Made by a program: the position numbers and the translations under genes. The notes under the pieces were generated by a model. It searched no databases, had not been told where the DNA came from, and worked only from the letters and a program-made list of their open reading frames with translations. Positions 32,660-40,443 of a stretch of 64,000 nt of DNA are shown here, piece after piece. Source of the stretch: Actinospineispora acaciae DSM 45401 (GTDB lineage: Bacteria; Actinomycetota; Actinomycetes; Mycobacteriales; Pseudonocardiaceae); NCBI RefSeq assembly GCF_000620785.1, contig NZ_JIAI01000001.1, positions 496,001-560,000 on the forward strand, written 5' to 3'. The stretch's first letter is position 1. Each line of letters opens with the position of its first letter.

Positions 32660-34018
32660 TCAGCGGGCGGCGGGCGCGGTCGGGCGGCCCACCGGTTGGC
32701 GGTCCTGGTCGACGGCCGCCGCCGAGATCGAGGCCACGATCTCGCCGGTTCGCACGGCGACGTTGGACAGCAGGGACGAGGAGATCCCGTGGGTGTGCTC
32801 GGTGGGGCCCTGCAGGTAGACCCCGGCGAGCACCTCGGGCGCGGTGGCCACCCGGTAGTCGCGGCGGATCCGCAGCCGGCCGGCCGCGTCCCGATCCCAG
32901 GACACCCCGAAGTCGCCGAGCAGCGCGTCCGGGTCGCTGGAGCGGTAGCCGGTGGCGTAGACGACCAGGTCGGTGTTGATCACCTCGACGCTGCCGTCCA
33001 CCAGCGACTCGACGGCCAGCTCCACCCGGTCGCCGACCTGCGCGACCTCGGTCACCCGGGTCATGTTGAGGAACCGCAGCCGCTCCCGGCCGGCGACCCG
33101 CTCGTGGTAGTGCCGGCGGTAGAGCGCGTCGATCAGCTCCGGGTCGACCACCGAGTAGTTGGTGTTGGCGTGGTAGTCCAGCAGCCGGGCCTTCACCGCG
33201 TCCGGCGCGGTGTAGAACTCGTCCACCGCGACCGGGTCGAAGATCCGGTTGGCGAACGAGCTGTCGTCGGCGGGGCTGTAGCCGTACCGGGCGAAGACCG
33301 CGCACACCTCGGTGTCGGGCAGCGCGGTGTGCAGGTAGCCGAGCACCTCCGCGGCGCTCTGCCCGGCGCCCACCACGACCGCCCGCTCGGGGCCGGTGCC
33401 GATCAGCTTCGGCGCGAGCCGCAGCAGGTCGTGGCTGTGCCAGATCCGCTCGCCGGGGGTGACCCCGGCCGGCAGGTGCGGGGTCAGGCCGGTGGCGAGC
33501 ACGACGTTGCGGGCGCGGTGAGTGGTGACGTCGCCGAGCGCGTCGCGAGCCTGGATCTCGACGTGCTCGACCAGACCGTCCGCGCGCCGCACCGGCCGGA
33601 TGGCGACCACCTCGCTGCCGTAGTCGACCTGGTCGGCGAACTTCGCCGCGGCCCACTCCAGGTAGTCGTGGAACTCCAGCCGGCTCGGGTACACGCTGCC
33701 GTAGTTGATGAAGTCCGACAGCCGGTCTCGGCTGTGCAGGTAGCTCAGGAAGGTGAACGGGCTCTCCGGGTTGCGCGGGGTGACCAGGTCCTTCAGGAAC
33801 GAGACCTGCATCGTTGCGTCCTCGATCAGCATGCCGCGATGCCAGCCGAAGCGCTCCTGGCGCTCGATGAAACGCGCCGTCAGCTTCCGGCCGCCGAGGT
33901 TGTGCTCCGCGAGCGCGATCGCAAGCGCGAGGTTGGACGGCCCGAATCCGACCCCGATCACGTCCAGGACCTCGACGCTTGGTTCGAGCGGGGCGGAGGC
34001 GGATGGTGACATCGACAT
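32660..34018 (-). CDS. L-ornithine/L-lysine N-hydroxylating monooxygenase
   Basis: Flavoprotein of 452 residues of the SidA/IucD/PvdA family that hydroxylates the side-chain amine of ornithine or lysine, the first step to hydroxamate siderophores. FAD motif VIGVGFGPSNLALAIAL (about 21-37), family segment ATMQVSFLKDLVTPRNPESPFTFLSYL (about 70-96), NADPH motif VVVGAGQSAAEVLGYL (about 205-220), NTNYSVVD and ATGYRSSD (about 350). The length and DLVTPRNP motif favour ornithine as substrate. An iron box lies upstream; mbtH follows in the same operon. Confidence 0.92.
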   Translation of the reverse strand: MSMSPSASAPLEPSVEVLDVIGVGFGPSNLALAIALAEHNLGGRKLTARFIERQERFGWHRGMLIEDATMQVSFLKDLVTPRNPESPFTFLSYLHSRDRLSDFINYGSVYPSRLEFHDYLEWAAAKFADQVDYGSEVVAIRPVRRADGLVEHVEIQARDALGDVTTHRARNVVLATGLTPHLPAGVTPGERIWHSHDLLRLAPKLIGTGPERAVVVGAGQSAAEVLGYLHTALPDTEVCAVFARYGYSPADDSSFANRIFDPVAVDEFYTAPDAVKARLLDYHANTNYSVVDPELIDALYRRHYHERVAGRERLRFLNMTRVTEVAQVGDRVELAVESLVDGSVEVINTDLVVYATGYRSSDPDALLGDFGVSWDRDAAGRLRIRRDYRVATAPEVLAGVYLQGPTEHTHGISSSLLSNVAVRTGEIVASISAAAVDQDRQPVGRPTAPAAR

Positions 34019-34068
34019 CCTTTCGACGGGCAGGCGGCGAGGCGAGCGTGTGCCTTGGTCCGTGAGTC

Positions 34069-34087
34069 TGAGGGTAGGCTAACCAAA
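34069..34087 (+). promoter_or_regulatory. IdeR/DmdR iron box upstream of the ornithine monooxygenase
   Basis: TGAGGGTAGGCTAACCAAA agrees with the consensus iron box TTAGGTTAGGCTAACCTAA at 16 of 19 positions. It lies 50 bp upstream of the start at 34018 and predicts iron-repressed siderophore synthesis, matching the weaker box at 21160. Confidence 0.8.
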
Positions 34088-34127
34088 CACTATCGGTGGA
34101 GCTGAGCGCTACCCGAGTGAAGCGAGA

Positions 34128-36062
34128 TCACACTTGGTGATCGGCCGGTGTCTCGACGAAGTCGGCAGGGTCCGGGTCGCGGGTCATCGCCCAGTAGTCC
34201 ACGACCCGGTAGGGCGAGTTCGTCACGACCCGGCCACGGGAGTTGCGGTAGTACGTGGTCATGCCGGGGTGGCTCCACACCATCCGGGCGTGCTCGGCGT
34301 CGACGTCGGCGACCCAGCGGCGGTGCGCCTCGGGGCGGCACTCCAGCGCGCCGACGCCGTCGCGGGCCATCCGGGTGACCAGGTCGACGATGTAGTGGCC
34401 CTGGGCCTCGGCGATGAAGATGAAGCTGCCGCCGGCACCCGCGTTGGTGTTCGGCCCGTACATGAAGAACAGGTTCGGGAAGCCCGGCGCGCAGATGCCG
34501 AGGTAGGCCGACGCGTCGTCCTCGCCCCACTGCTCGCGCAGCGTCCGGCCGCCCCGTCCGGTCACCCGGAGCGTGCCGGGGTAGCGCTGGGCGTCGAAGC
34601 CGGTGGCGAGCACCACCACGTCCGCGTCGACGGCTTGTCCGCCGGTGCTGACCACGCCGGTCTCGGTGACCTCTCGGACGCCCTCGGCGACCAGCTCGAC
34701 GTTGTCCCGCTTCAGCGCGGCGTACCAGCCGGTGTCGAGCAGCATGCGCTTGCCGAACGGCGGGTAGTCCGGCAGGCACTTCTCGACCAGGTCCGGCCGG
34801 TCGGCGAGCTGGTCGCGCAGGTGGCGGGCGAAGTAGCGGCGGTGGCCGTCGTTGACGGCGTTGAGCGAGCGCTGCGGGTGCGGCCAGTCCGGGTCGATGC
34901 GCAGCGACGGGTGCACCCTGTCGTTGAACACCCACGCCAGCCGGAACCGGTACCAGGCGTGGTAGTACGGCACCCGGTCCATGAGCCAGTGCACGTCCGG
35001 GCCGATCGGGCGGTAGTACTCCTCGTCGGGTGCGATCCACTGCGCGGAGCGCTGCAGCACCGTCAGCCGCTCGACCCGGTCGGCGATCGCGGGCACCACC
35101 TGCATCGCGCTCGCGCCGGTGCCGACCACCGCCACCCGCTTGCCGGTCAGGTCGAGGTCGGACGGCCAGCGCGCGCTGTGGAAGATCGGGCCGCGGAACG
35201 AGCCCAGCCCGGGCAGCTCCGGCACCTTCGGGGTGTGGAACAGGCCGACCGCGCTGACCACCGCCGTGGCCTCGTACTCGTGGCCGCCGCCGTCCGGGCC
35301 GTGCGCGCTCACCGTCCACCGCCGCGCCGGCTCGTCGTAGCGCAGCTCGTCCACGGTCACGCCGAACCTGATGTGCTCGCGCAGCCCGAAGTGGTCGGCC
35401 ATGTCCGAGAGGTAGCCGGCCACCTCGTCGCGCTTGCCGAAGTGCGTGGACCAGTTGCGGCGGTAGAACGAGAACGAGTACAGGTAGCTCGGCGTGTCCA
35501 CCCCGGCGCCGGGATAGGCGTTGGTCAGCCAGACGCCGCCGACGTCGGCGTTGCGCTCCAGGATGACGAACGGGATCCCGGCGGCTCGCAGGCGTACGCC
35601 GGCGATCAGCCCGGAGGCGCCCGCGCCGATCACCACCACGCGGAAGTCGCGCGCGGCGATCCGCTCCGGCGGCACCGGTTCGGGTTCGGGCGCCGGCTCG
35701 AAGCCCATCTCCTCGCGCATCAGCCGCTCGTACTCGTCCGGCACCGCCTCGGCGACACAGGTGCTGAGCATCTCGCGCAGCAGCTCGACGCCCGGGTCGG
35801 GCACCGCCACCGGGGCGCCGCGCGACCAGGCGGCGATGGCGGTGACGGCCTCGGCGCGGATGTGGGCGGCGGTGGGCTCGTCGAAGCCGCCGGCGTCGTT
35901 CGGGCCCAGCCCACGGGTGCGGCTCGGGCGGTACGGGTCGCGCAGCCAGCGCCGGTCGCCGGTGAGGTGGAAGAGCACCATGACCAGGGTGGGCAGGTTC
36001 GCCGCCGCGACGGCGGCGCGCAGCCGGTCATGGTCGAGCGGTCGGTCCGGAGTCGGCGTCAT
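34128..36062 (-). CDS. Baeyer-Villiger monooxygenase with N-terminal extension
   Basis: FAD- and NADPH-dependent monooxygenase of 644 residues. The first Rossmann motif VVVIGAGASGLIAGVRL is near residue 137-153, the BVMO fingerprint FRGPIFHSARWPSDLDL near 288-304, and the second Rossmann motif VAVVGTGASAMQVV near 309. About 130 residues precede the first motif (DRLRAAVAAANLPTLVMVLFHLTGDRRWL), an all-helical extension found in a subgroup of actinobacterial cyclic-ketone and steroid monooxygenases. The ATG at 36062 is preceded by the operator at 36091. Probably oxidises a ketone substrate; TetR-controlled. Confidence 0.9.
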   Translation of the reverse strand: MTPTPDRPLDHDRLRAAVAAANLPTLVMVLFHLTGDRRWLRDPYRPSRTRGLGPNDAGGFDEPTAAHIRAEAVTAIAAWSRGAPVAVPDPGVELLREMLSTCVAEAVPDEYERLMREEMGFEPAPEPEPVPPERIAARDFRVVVIGAGASGLIAGVRLRAAGIPFVILERNADVGGVWLTNAYPGAGVDTPSYLYSFSFYRRNWSTHFGKRDEVAGYLSDMADHFGLREHIRFGVTVDELRYDEPARRWTVSAHGPDGGGHEYEATAVVSAVGLFHTPKVPELPGLGSFRGPIFHSARWPSDLDLTGKRVAVVGTGASAMQVVPAIADRVERLTVLQRSAQWIAPDEEYYRPIGPDVHWLMDRVPYYHAWYRFRLAWVFNDRVHPSLRIDPDWPHPQRSLNAVNDGHRRYFARHLRDQLADRPDLVEKCLPDYPPFGKRMLLDTGWYAALKRDNVELVAEGVREVTETGVVSTGGQAVDADVVVLATGFDAQRYPGTLRVTGRGGRTLREQWGEDDASAYLGICAPGFPNLFFMYGPNTNAGAGGSFIFIAEAQGHYIVDLVTRMARDGVGALECRPEAHRRWVADVDAEHARMVWSHPGMTTYYRNSRGRVVTNSPYRVVDYWAMTRDPDPADFVETPADHQV

Positions 36063-36090
36063 CCCGGGCTGTCGCTCCCCCGTCGACAAT

Positions 36091-36113
36091 TCATTCCAGC
36101 TAGTCGGAATGTA
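36091..36113. promoter_or_regulatory. TetR operator in front of the Baeyer-Villiger monooxygenase
   Basis: CATTCC (36092-36097) and GGAATG (36106-36111) form an inverted repeat with an 8-bp spacer. On the minus strand it reads TACATTCCGAC-TAGCT-GGAATGA, sharing the first 11 bases with the site at 36836-36854. Confidence 0.7.
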
Positions 36114-36151
36114 CCTACGGCGATACGGGGGTGCAAGGCGGTCAGGAACGA

Positions 36152-36808
36152 TCAGGACGGGACCGGGACGGCCGCGTCCGGCGAGGTGTCGATCTCCGCC
36201 GGCCTGGTCGCGCCGAGCCCGCGCAGCGCCATCGCCGCGAACTGCGCCGCGACCTGGCCCGGCCGCAGCGCGCCGTCCTCGTGGTACCACTGGTAGGACC
36301 AGATGCACAGGCCGAGCACCCCGAGCGCGGCGACGTCCGCGTCCTGCCCGGCGGAGAACTCCCCCACGGCGATCCCGCGCCGCACGGTGTCCTGGAACAG
36401 CCGGGTGAAGTCGCGCCGCCTGGCCAGGATCGCGTCCCGCGTCTCGCCGGTCAGCAGGTGCTGTTCGCGGAAGAAGACCCGGACGTGCTTCTGGTAGTCG
36501 ATGCAGACCATGACCACGTCGAACGCCATCCGGGCGAGCTGGTCGATCGGCGAGGTGTAGCGCCGCAGGGCGTGCCGCTGCTGCTCCACGATCTTGTCGA
36601 GGAACTGGTCGTGCAGGATGTGCAGCGCGCGGTCCTTGGTCTCGAAGTGGTGGTAGAACGCGCCCTTGGTCACGCCGGCGCGGTCGGCCACGTCCTGCGT
36701 CGAGGTGGTGCGGAAGCCGCGCTCGGCGAACAGGTCCAGCGCCGCGTCCAGCAGCGCGCGCCGCGTCTGGTCCGGGTCGTAGCTGCGCTCCGGCGGCTTG
36801 CGAGGCAC
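36152..36808 (-). CDS. TetR family regulator of the Baeyer-Villiger monooxygenase
   Basis: TetR repressor of 218 residues from a GTG at 36808. HTH: LLDAALDLFAERGFRTTSTQDVADRAGVTKGAFYHHFETKDRALHIL (about residues 18-64). The ligand domain resembles the KstR2/TetR_C actinobacterial type (IDYQKHVRVFFREQHLLTGETRDAILARRRDF). Two near-identical operators flank it, one at its own promoter and one before the monooxygenase gene 89 bp downstream, so it most likely represses both. The inducer would be the ketone or its metabolite. Confidence 0.88.
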   Translation of the reverse strand: MPRKPPERSYDPDQTRRALLDAALDLFAERGFRTTSTQDVADRAGVTKGAFYHHFETKDRALHILHDQFLDKIVEQQRHALRRYTSPIDQLARMAFDVVMVCIDYQKHVRVFFREQHLLTGETRDAILARRRDFTRLFQDTVRRGIAVGEFSAGQDADVAALGVLGLCIWSYQWYHEDGALRPGQVAAQFAAMALRGLGATRPAEIDTSPDAAVPVPS

Positions 36809-36835
36809 GACCGTCCTCCCACGGCTGGCGGGACA

Positions 36836-36854
36836 TACATTCCGACGGGAATGA
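36836..36854. promoter_or_regulatory. TetR operator at the tetR promoter
   Basis: CATTCC (36838-36843) and GGAATG (36848-36853) with a 4-bp spacer: TACATTCCGACGGGAATGA. It starts 28 bp upstream of the regulator's start codon and is the short-spacer twin of the site at 36091. Confidence 0.7.
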
Positions 36855-36863
36855 TATCCCGGG

Positions 36864-37301
36864 TCAGGCCGGACCTTCCTGGGTGATCACGACCAGCGGG
36901 ATCTCGCGCTCGGTCTGGTCCTGGTGGGCGGCCATGGCCGGGTTGGCGCTGCGCAGGGCGTCGAGCAGCCTGTCACGTTCGGCGCCGTGCGCGGTGCTGG
37001 CGGTGCCCGCGGCGGTCTCGGTGCCGAACTCGAGGGTCACCCGCGGGTTGGCGACGAGGTTGCGGTACCAGGCCGGGTGGGTGGGAGCCGCGCGCGCCGA
37101 GGCCCAGAGCACGATGCGGCCGGGGCCGTCGTCGAAGTAGGCCACCGGCGTGGTGCGCGGTTGGCCGGTCCTGGCACCGGTGGTGGTGAGCAGGACCAGG
37201 CGCGCGTTCCTGAGCATCTCGTGCGAGACCCGGCCGTTGTTGGCCCGGAACTCGTCGATGATCGCGCGGTTGAAGGCGTGAACGTCGTCGGGTACGGACA
37301 T
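36864..37301 (-). CDS. Deazaflavin (F420)-dependent nitroreductase family protein
   Basis: Split-beta-barrel protein of 145 residues of the Ddn/DUF385 family, which uses reduced F420. Features: FNRAIIDEFRANNGRVSHEMLRNARLVLLTTTGARTGQPRTTPVAYFDDGPGRIVLWASARAAPTHPAWYRNLVANPRVTLEFG, the canonical TTGRKSG-like phosphate loop (here TTGARTGQPR) and the PxWYrNL motif. The family covers quinone reductases and nitroreductases. It lies 10 bp behind the SDR gene and is probably co-transcribed with it. Confidence 0.9.
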   Translation of the reverse strand: MSVPDDVHAFNRAIIDEFRANNGRVSHEMLRNARLVLLTTTGARTGQPRTTPVAYFDDGPGRIVLWASARAAPTHPAWYRNLVANPRVTLEFGTETAAGTASTAHGAERDRLLDALRSANPAMAAHQDQTEREIPLVVITQEGPA

Positions 37302-37310
37302 GGCATCAAG

Positions 37311-38162
37311 CTAGCCCCTGCCGATGAACGGCATGCTGGTGGCGGTGATCGTCAGGAACTGCACGTTCGCGTCCAGCGGCAGCGCCGCCATGTAGAGCAC
37401 GGCGTCGGCGACGTGGCGGGCCTCGAAGGTGGGCTCGGCGCGGACGCTGCCGTCGGCCTGGGGCGCTCCGGTGGCGATCCCCTTGGTCATCTCGGTGCTC
37501 GCGTTGCCGATGTCGATCTGCCCGCAGGCGACCCGGTGCGCCCGCCCGTCCAGCGAGATCGACTTGGTCAGGCCGGTGATGGCGTGCTTGGTCGCGGTGT
37601 AGGCGACGCTGCGCGGGCGCGGGCTGTGCGCGGAGATCGAGCCGTTGTTGATGATCCGGCCGCCCTGGGGCCGCTGGTCGCGCATGATCCGGAACGCATG
37701 GTGCGCACACAGGAACGCGCCCGTGAGGTTGACCTGCACCGCCGCCTGCCAGTCCGCGTACGACAGCTCGTCCACCGCCCCCGCCCGCCCGAACGTCCCC
37801 GCGTTGTTCACCAACAGATCCACCCGCCCCCACTCCCCGAGCACCGCGTCGAACAGGCCGGCCACCGACTCCGGATCCCCCACGTCCGTACTCAAGGTGA
37901 CCACCCGCCCACCCCACCGCGAGTCGGGCGTCAGAGAGGGAGCGCAGCGACCGACCTCGGGCGAGCGAGCTCGCGAGCGAGCCAATGTCTCAGCACCCTG
38001 AGTCGCGCGTTCGGGCACATCCGGGTTCGCGGTCTCCTCCAGTCGCTCGGCCCGCCGCCCGGCCAGCGCGACCCGCCAGCCGGCGCCCAGCAGCGCCCTG
38101 GAGATCTCCCTGCCCAGGCCCGAGCCGGCGCCGGTCACCACCGCGACGCCTGGATCACTCAT
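37311..38162 (-). CDS. Short-chain dehydrogenase/reductase with a 38-residue insert
   Basis: NAD(P)-dependent oxidoreductase. The cofactor motif TGAGSGLG (residues 10-17), NNAG, the catalytic Ser in [11 protein letters not shown] and YTATKHA (Tyr/Lys) are all present. ATG at 38162 gives 283 residues. Between [11 protein letters not shown] (ending at 45) and [13 protein letters not shown] (from 84) an extra, Ser/Arg/Pro-rich 38-residue stretch interrupts the normally short loop after the second Rossmann strand. Without it the protein has the usual 245 residues. The catalytic core is intact, so the enzyme may still work. The substrate is unknown. Confidence 0.88.
   Translation of the reverse strand: MSDPGVAVVTGAGSGLGREISRALLGAGWRVALAGRRAERLEETANPDVPERATQGAETLARSRARSPEVGRCAPSLTPDSRWGGRVVTLSTDVGDPESVAGLFDAVLGEWGRVDLLVNNAGTFGRAGAVDELSYADWQAAVQVNLTGAFLCAHHAFRIMRDQRPQGGRIINNGSISAHSPRPRSVAYTATKHAITGLTKSISLDGRAHRVACGQIDIGNASTEMTKGIATGAPQADGSVRAEPTFEARHVADAVLYMAALPLDANVQFLTITATSMPFIGRG
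37914..38027 (-). repeat. In-frame 114-bp insert inside the SDR gene, possible palindromic element
   Basis: The stretch encoding residues 46-83 of the SDR has no counterpart in the family. It contains a nested symmetry around GCTCGCTCGCGAGCTCGC (near 37966-37985) and its two ends resemble each other when inverted (CGCGAGTCGGGCGTCAGAGA at the 37918 side; CGCGACTCAGGGTGCTGAGA read from the 38005 side; about 13 of 20 bases). This is the architecture of a small miniature inverted-repeat element that kept the frame open. The exact borders are uncertain by several bases. Confidence 0.5.
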
Positions 38163-38354
38163 CGCTCCCACCGTCCCTCCCATCGCGAGATCGACACCCT
38201 CGCACGCGGCGCGCGGGTTTGCCCGCCCTGTCGGGTCCGGGAACGTGCGAAGCGCCTGCATGTGGTCGGCGGCGCGGCCCGGTTGGCGCTCGTGGTGGGG
38301 GTCACGGATGGTGACGGTAGGGCGGATGTCGGCCGGGCTGGCCGCCGCTGGTCG

Positions 38355-39020
38355 TCACGGGTTCGGGGCGGCGCGCCCGGGACGAGCACCGGGTGGAGGC
38401 GCAGGGTCGACGGCGGTTCGGCGGCGGACGCCGTCGAGCACCAGCGAGAGCAGCCTCTCCGCGCCGTGCGCGCCGTCCGGCTCCGCCGCGATCGCGATCG
38501 CGTTGACCAGGCGGAGCAGTTCGCCGAGGCCCAGGTCCGGGCGCACCGCGCCGGCCGTCTGGGCGCGTTCCAGCAGCGCGGCGCCGGTGGCGTCGATGGC
38601 GCGCTGGCACGCGGTGATCACGGCCGAGTCCTCGTCGCGGCCGGTCAGCAGCGCGGCGGCCAGGCCCTGCTTCGCCGTCACGTGCTCGATGAACGCCCAC
38701 AGCCACTCGGCGAGCGCCTCGGCCGGCGGGTGGGTGGCGCGCAGGTCGTTGCCGTGGCGGCAGAGCGCCTCCACGTCGCCGACGCACACCGCGACCAGCA
38801 GGTCGCGCCGGGTCGGGAAGTGGCGGTAGAGGGTGGCGTTGCCGACCCCGGCGCGCTTGGCTATCTCGTCCAGCGGGGCGTCGGGGCCGCGCTCGACGAA
38901 CAGGTCGCTGGCGGCGGCCAGCAGCCGTTTGTAGTTGCGCCGCGCGTCGGTCCGCCTGGGCGGGCCGACGCCGGTGACCAGGGATACGGCCGGCACCGAG
39001 GCGGCGACGTGCTGGGGCAT
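38355..39020 (-). CDS. TetR family transcriptional regulator
   Basis: TetR protein of 221 residues from the ATG at 39020. N-terminal PPRRTDARRNYKRLLAAASDLFVERGPDAPLDEIAKRAGVGNATLYRHFPTRRDLLVAV is the HTH (about residues 24-80), of the type with a TetR_C SACE_7040-like ligand domain (GLAAALLTGRDEDSAVITACQRAIDATGAALLERAQTAGAVRPDLGLGELLRLVNAIAIA). Two copies of ACGGGGATT-CCCCG lie just upstream (39042 and 39077), so autoregulation is likely. No obvious structural gene is adjacent on its own strand; the target may be distant. Confidence 0.86.
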   Translation of the reverse strand: MPQHVAASVPAVSLVTGVGPPRRTDARRNYKRLLAAASDLFVERGPDAPLDEIAKRAGVGNATLYRHFPTRRDLLVAVCVGDVEALCRHGNDLRATHPPAEALAEWLWAFIEHVTAKQGLAAALLTGRDEDSAVITACQRAIDATGAALLERAQTAGAVRPDLGLGELLRLVNAIAIAAEPDGAHGAERLLSLVLDGVRRRTAVDPAPPPGARPGRAAPNP

Positions 39021-39041
39021 TCGGGGAGCCTGACCAATCAA

Positions 39042-39092
39042 AACGGGGATTCCCCCGTTACCGTATCTCACGCCGAAACGGGGATTTCCCCG
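39042..39092. promoter_or_regulatory. Tandem operator sites upstream of the TetR gene at 38355
   Basis: AACGGGGATTCCCCCGTT (39042-39059) and ACGGGGATTTCCCCG (39078-39092) are two palindromes with the same ACGGGG half-site, centred about 34 bp apart, that is, close to three helical turns. The first lies 22 bp from the start codon. They fit two repressor dimers on one DNA face. Confidence 0.65.
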
Positions 39093-39194
39093 CATGGTCA
39101 GGTCGGCGCGCGCTGCTCGCCGGTGCGGGTGCTGTGCCCTGCGTGCCGATACGCAACGGCTCCGCGCGCCGCCCAGCCGGATGCCCGATGCGGG

Positions 39195-39671
39195 TCAGGC
39201 GGGATCAGCGCTGCGCCGTTCCAGGTGTTGCTTGGCGAGCCGGACCTCCTCGCGCACCTCGGCCGGGAGGCGCCGGCGCAGCAGCGGCTCGACCAGCCAG
39301 CGCATCGCCGGCGTGACCCGGAACGTCAGGGTCCGGGTGACCAGGGTGGCGCCGCCGTCGGCCTCGGCGCACTCGAAGCTGGCGTCGAACCGCGCGATCG
39401 CGTGCTGCAGCCGGTTCCTCGGCGGCGGGGACATCGAGATGTCGATCCGCCTGCCCGGGATCAGCCGAACCTGCTGCACCACCTTCGGCTGCCGAACGCC
39501 GGCGAGCTTCGGCCGGCACTCGAACTCCACGAGGTTGCCGTCCCGTCGCGCCCAGGTCACCGGGCGGATCTTGTCGTCGACCTCGGCGGCGTAGCGCTCG
39601 ATGTCCATCACGAACTCGAGGATCTCGTCGGGAGTGCACCCGATCGTCTCCCTCACCTGAACTCTAATCAT
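39195..39671 (-). CDS. SRPBCC family (START-like) protein
   Basis: Protein of 158 residues with the helix-grip fold of the polyketide cyclase/dehydrase family: VQVRETIGCTPDEILEFVMDIERYAAEVDDKIRPVTWARRDGNLVEFECRPKLAG, then SFECAEADGGATLVTRTLTFRVTPAMRWLVEPLLRRRLPAEVREEVRLAKQHLE, the amphipathic C-terminal helix that closes the pocket. Binds a hydrophobic ligand; no catalytic residues can be assigned. It is divergent from the TetR gene at 39696 across a 22-bp perfect palindrome immediately before its ATG, so it is very probably repressed by that regulator. Confidence 0.87.
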   Translation of the reverse strand: MIRVQVRETIGCTPDEILEFVMDIERYAAEVDDKIRPVTWARRDGNLVEFECRPKLAGVRQPKVVQQVRLIPGRRIDISMSPPPRNRLQHAIARFDASFECAEADGGATLVTRTLTFRVTPAMRWLVEPLLRRRLPAEVREEVRLAKQHLERRSADPA

Positions 39672-39693
39672 GGTGAGAGAGTACTCTCTCACC
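39672..39693. promoter_or_regulatory. Perfect 22-bp palindromic operator
   Basis: GGTGAGAGAGT (39672-39682) followed by its exact reverse complement ACTCTCTCACC (39683-39693). It abuts the SRPBCC start codon (39671) and ends 2 bp before the TetR GTG (39696), leaving almost no untranslated leader on either side. Confidence 0.8.
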
Positions 39694-39695
39694 TC

Positions 39696-40394
39696 GTGTC
39701 AGAACCAGCCCGAACCACACCGAGGGAACGTTTCATCGCCGAGGCCACCCGGCTGTTCGCCAGCAAGGGCTACGCCGCCACCTCGGTCGCGGACATCCAG
39801 CTCGCCTGCGGCCTCACCGGCGGATCCGGGGCCTTGTACAAGCACTTCCCGTCCAAGCGCGCCCTGCTCGCGGAGGTGATCAACACGCACGTGGTCACCA
39901 TGCGCGAGGGCAGCCGGTCCTCGGGCGGCGAGCTGCCCGACGACCTGGTCGAGGCGCTGCGGTACGTGGTGCGCGTGGTCTGGGCCGGCATGGAGCGCGA
40001 CCGCCAGGTGCTCCGGGTGATGCTGCGCGACCTCGACGACGCCCCCGACCTGCTCGCCGAGATCTGGGCCGAGGTGCGCGCCAACGTCTACGACGGGTTC
40101 ACCCGGTGGCTGGACGCGCAGCGGGACCGGGGCACCGTCCGGGTCGCCGACCCCGAAGCGACCGGGGCGGTGCTGCTCGCCTCGCTGACCTACTACCCGA
40201 TCCTGAACACGCTGATCGGCCACGCCCCCGGCGATGTCGACGCGGACCGCTTCGCCGATGCCTGGGTGGCGCACGCCGTCGCGACCCTGACCCCGCCCGG
40301 GACACCGGGCGCGGACGTCGGACACGAGCAGCGTGCGCGCCGAGACCGGTGGTGGCCCATCAGCGGCATCCGTCGCCTCTGGTCAGGCCGCTGA
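39696..40394 (+). CDS. TetR family transcriptional regulator
   Basis: TetR repressor of 232 residues from the GTG at 39696. HTH TPRERFIAEATRLFASKGYAATSVADIQLACGLTGGSGALYKHFPSKRALLAEVI (about residues 8-62), the ALYKHF form. The C-terminal region contains RVVWAGMERDRQVLRVMLRDLDDAPDLLAEIWAEVRANVYDGFTRWLDAQ. The start directly follows the palindrome, so the mRNA is probably leaderless and autoregulated. Partner gene is the divergent SRPBCC protein. Confidence 0.88.
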   Translation: MSEPARTTPRERFIAEATRLFASKGYAATSVADIQLACGLTGGSGALYKHFPSKRALLAEVINTHVVTMREGSRSSGGELPDDLVEALRYVVRVVWAGMERDRQVLRVMLRDLDDAPDLLAEIWAEVRANVYDGFTRWLDAQRDRGTVRVADPEATGAVLLASLTYYPILNTLIGHAPGDVDADRFADAWVAHAVATLTPPGTPGADVGHEQRARRDRWWPISGIRRLWSGR

Positions 40395-40443
40395 CGCCGC
40401 GCGCCGCCGGCCGGAAGGCAGGCGAATCGGGGAACTCCCCGGA

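Noticed and set aside
36924..40394. A plus-strand open frame of 1156 codons across several genes
   Set aside because: Its first 924 codons are antisense to the Ddn-like, SDR, TetR and SRPBCC genes and have the Arg/Val/His-rich composition of a GC-driven shadow; only the last 232 codons are a real TetR gene.
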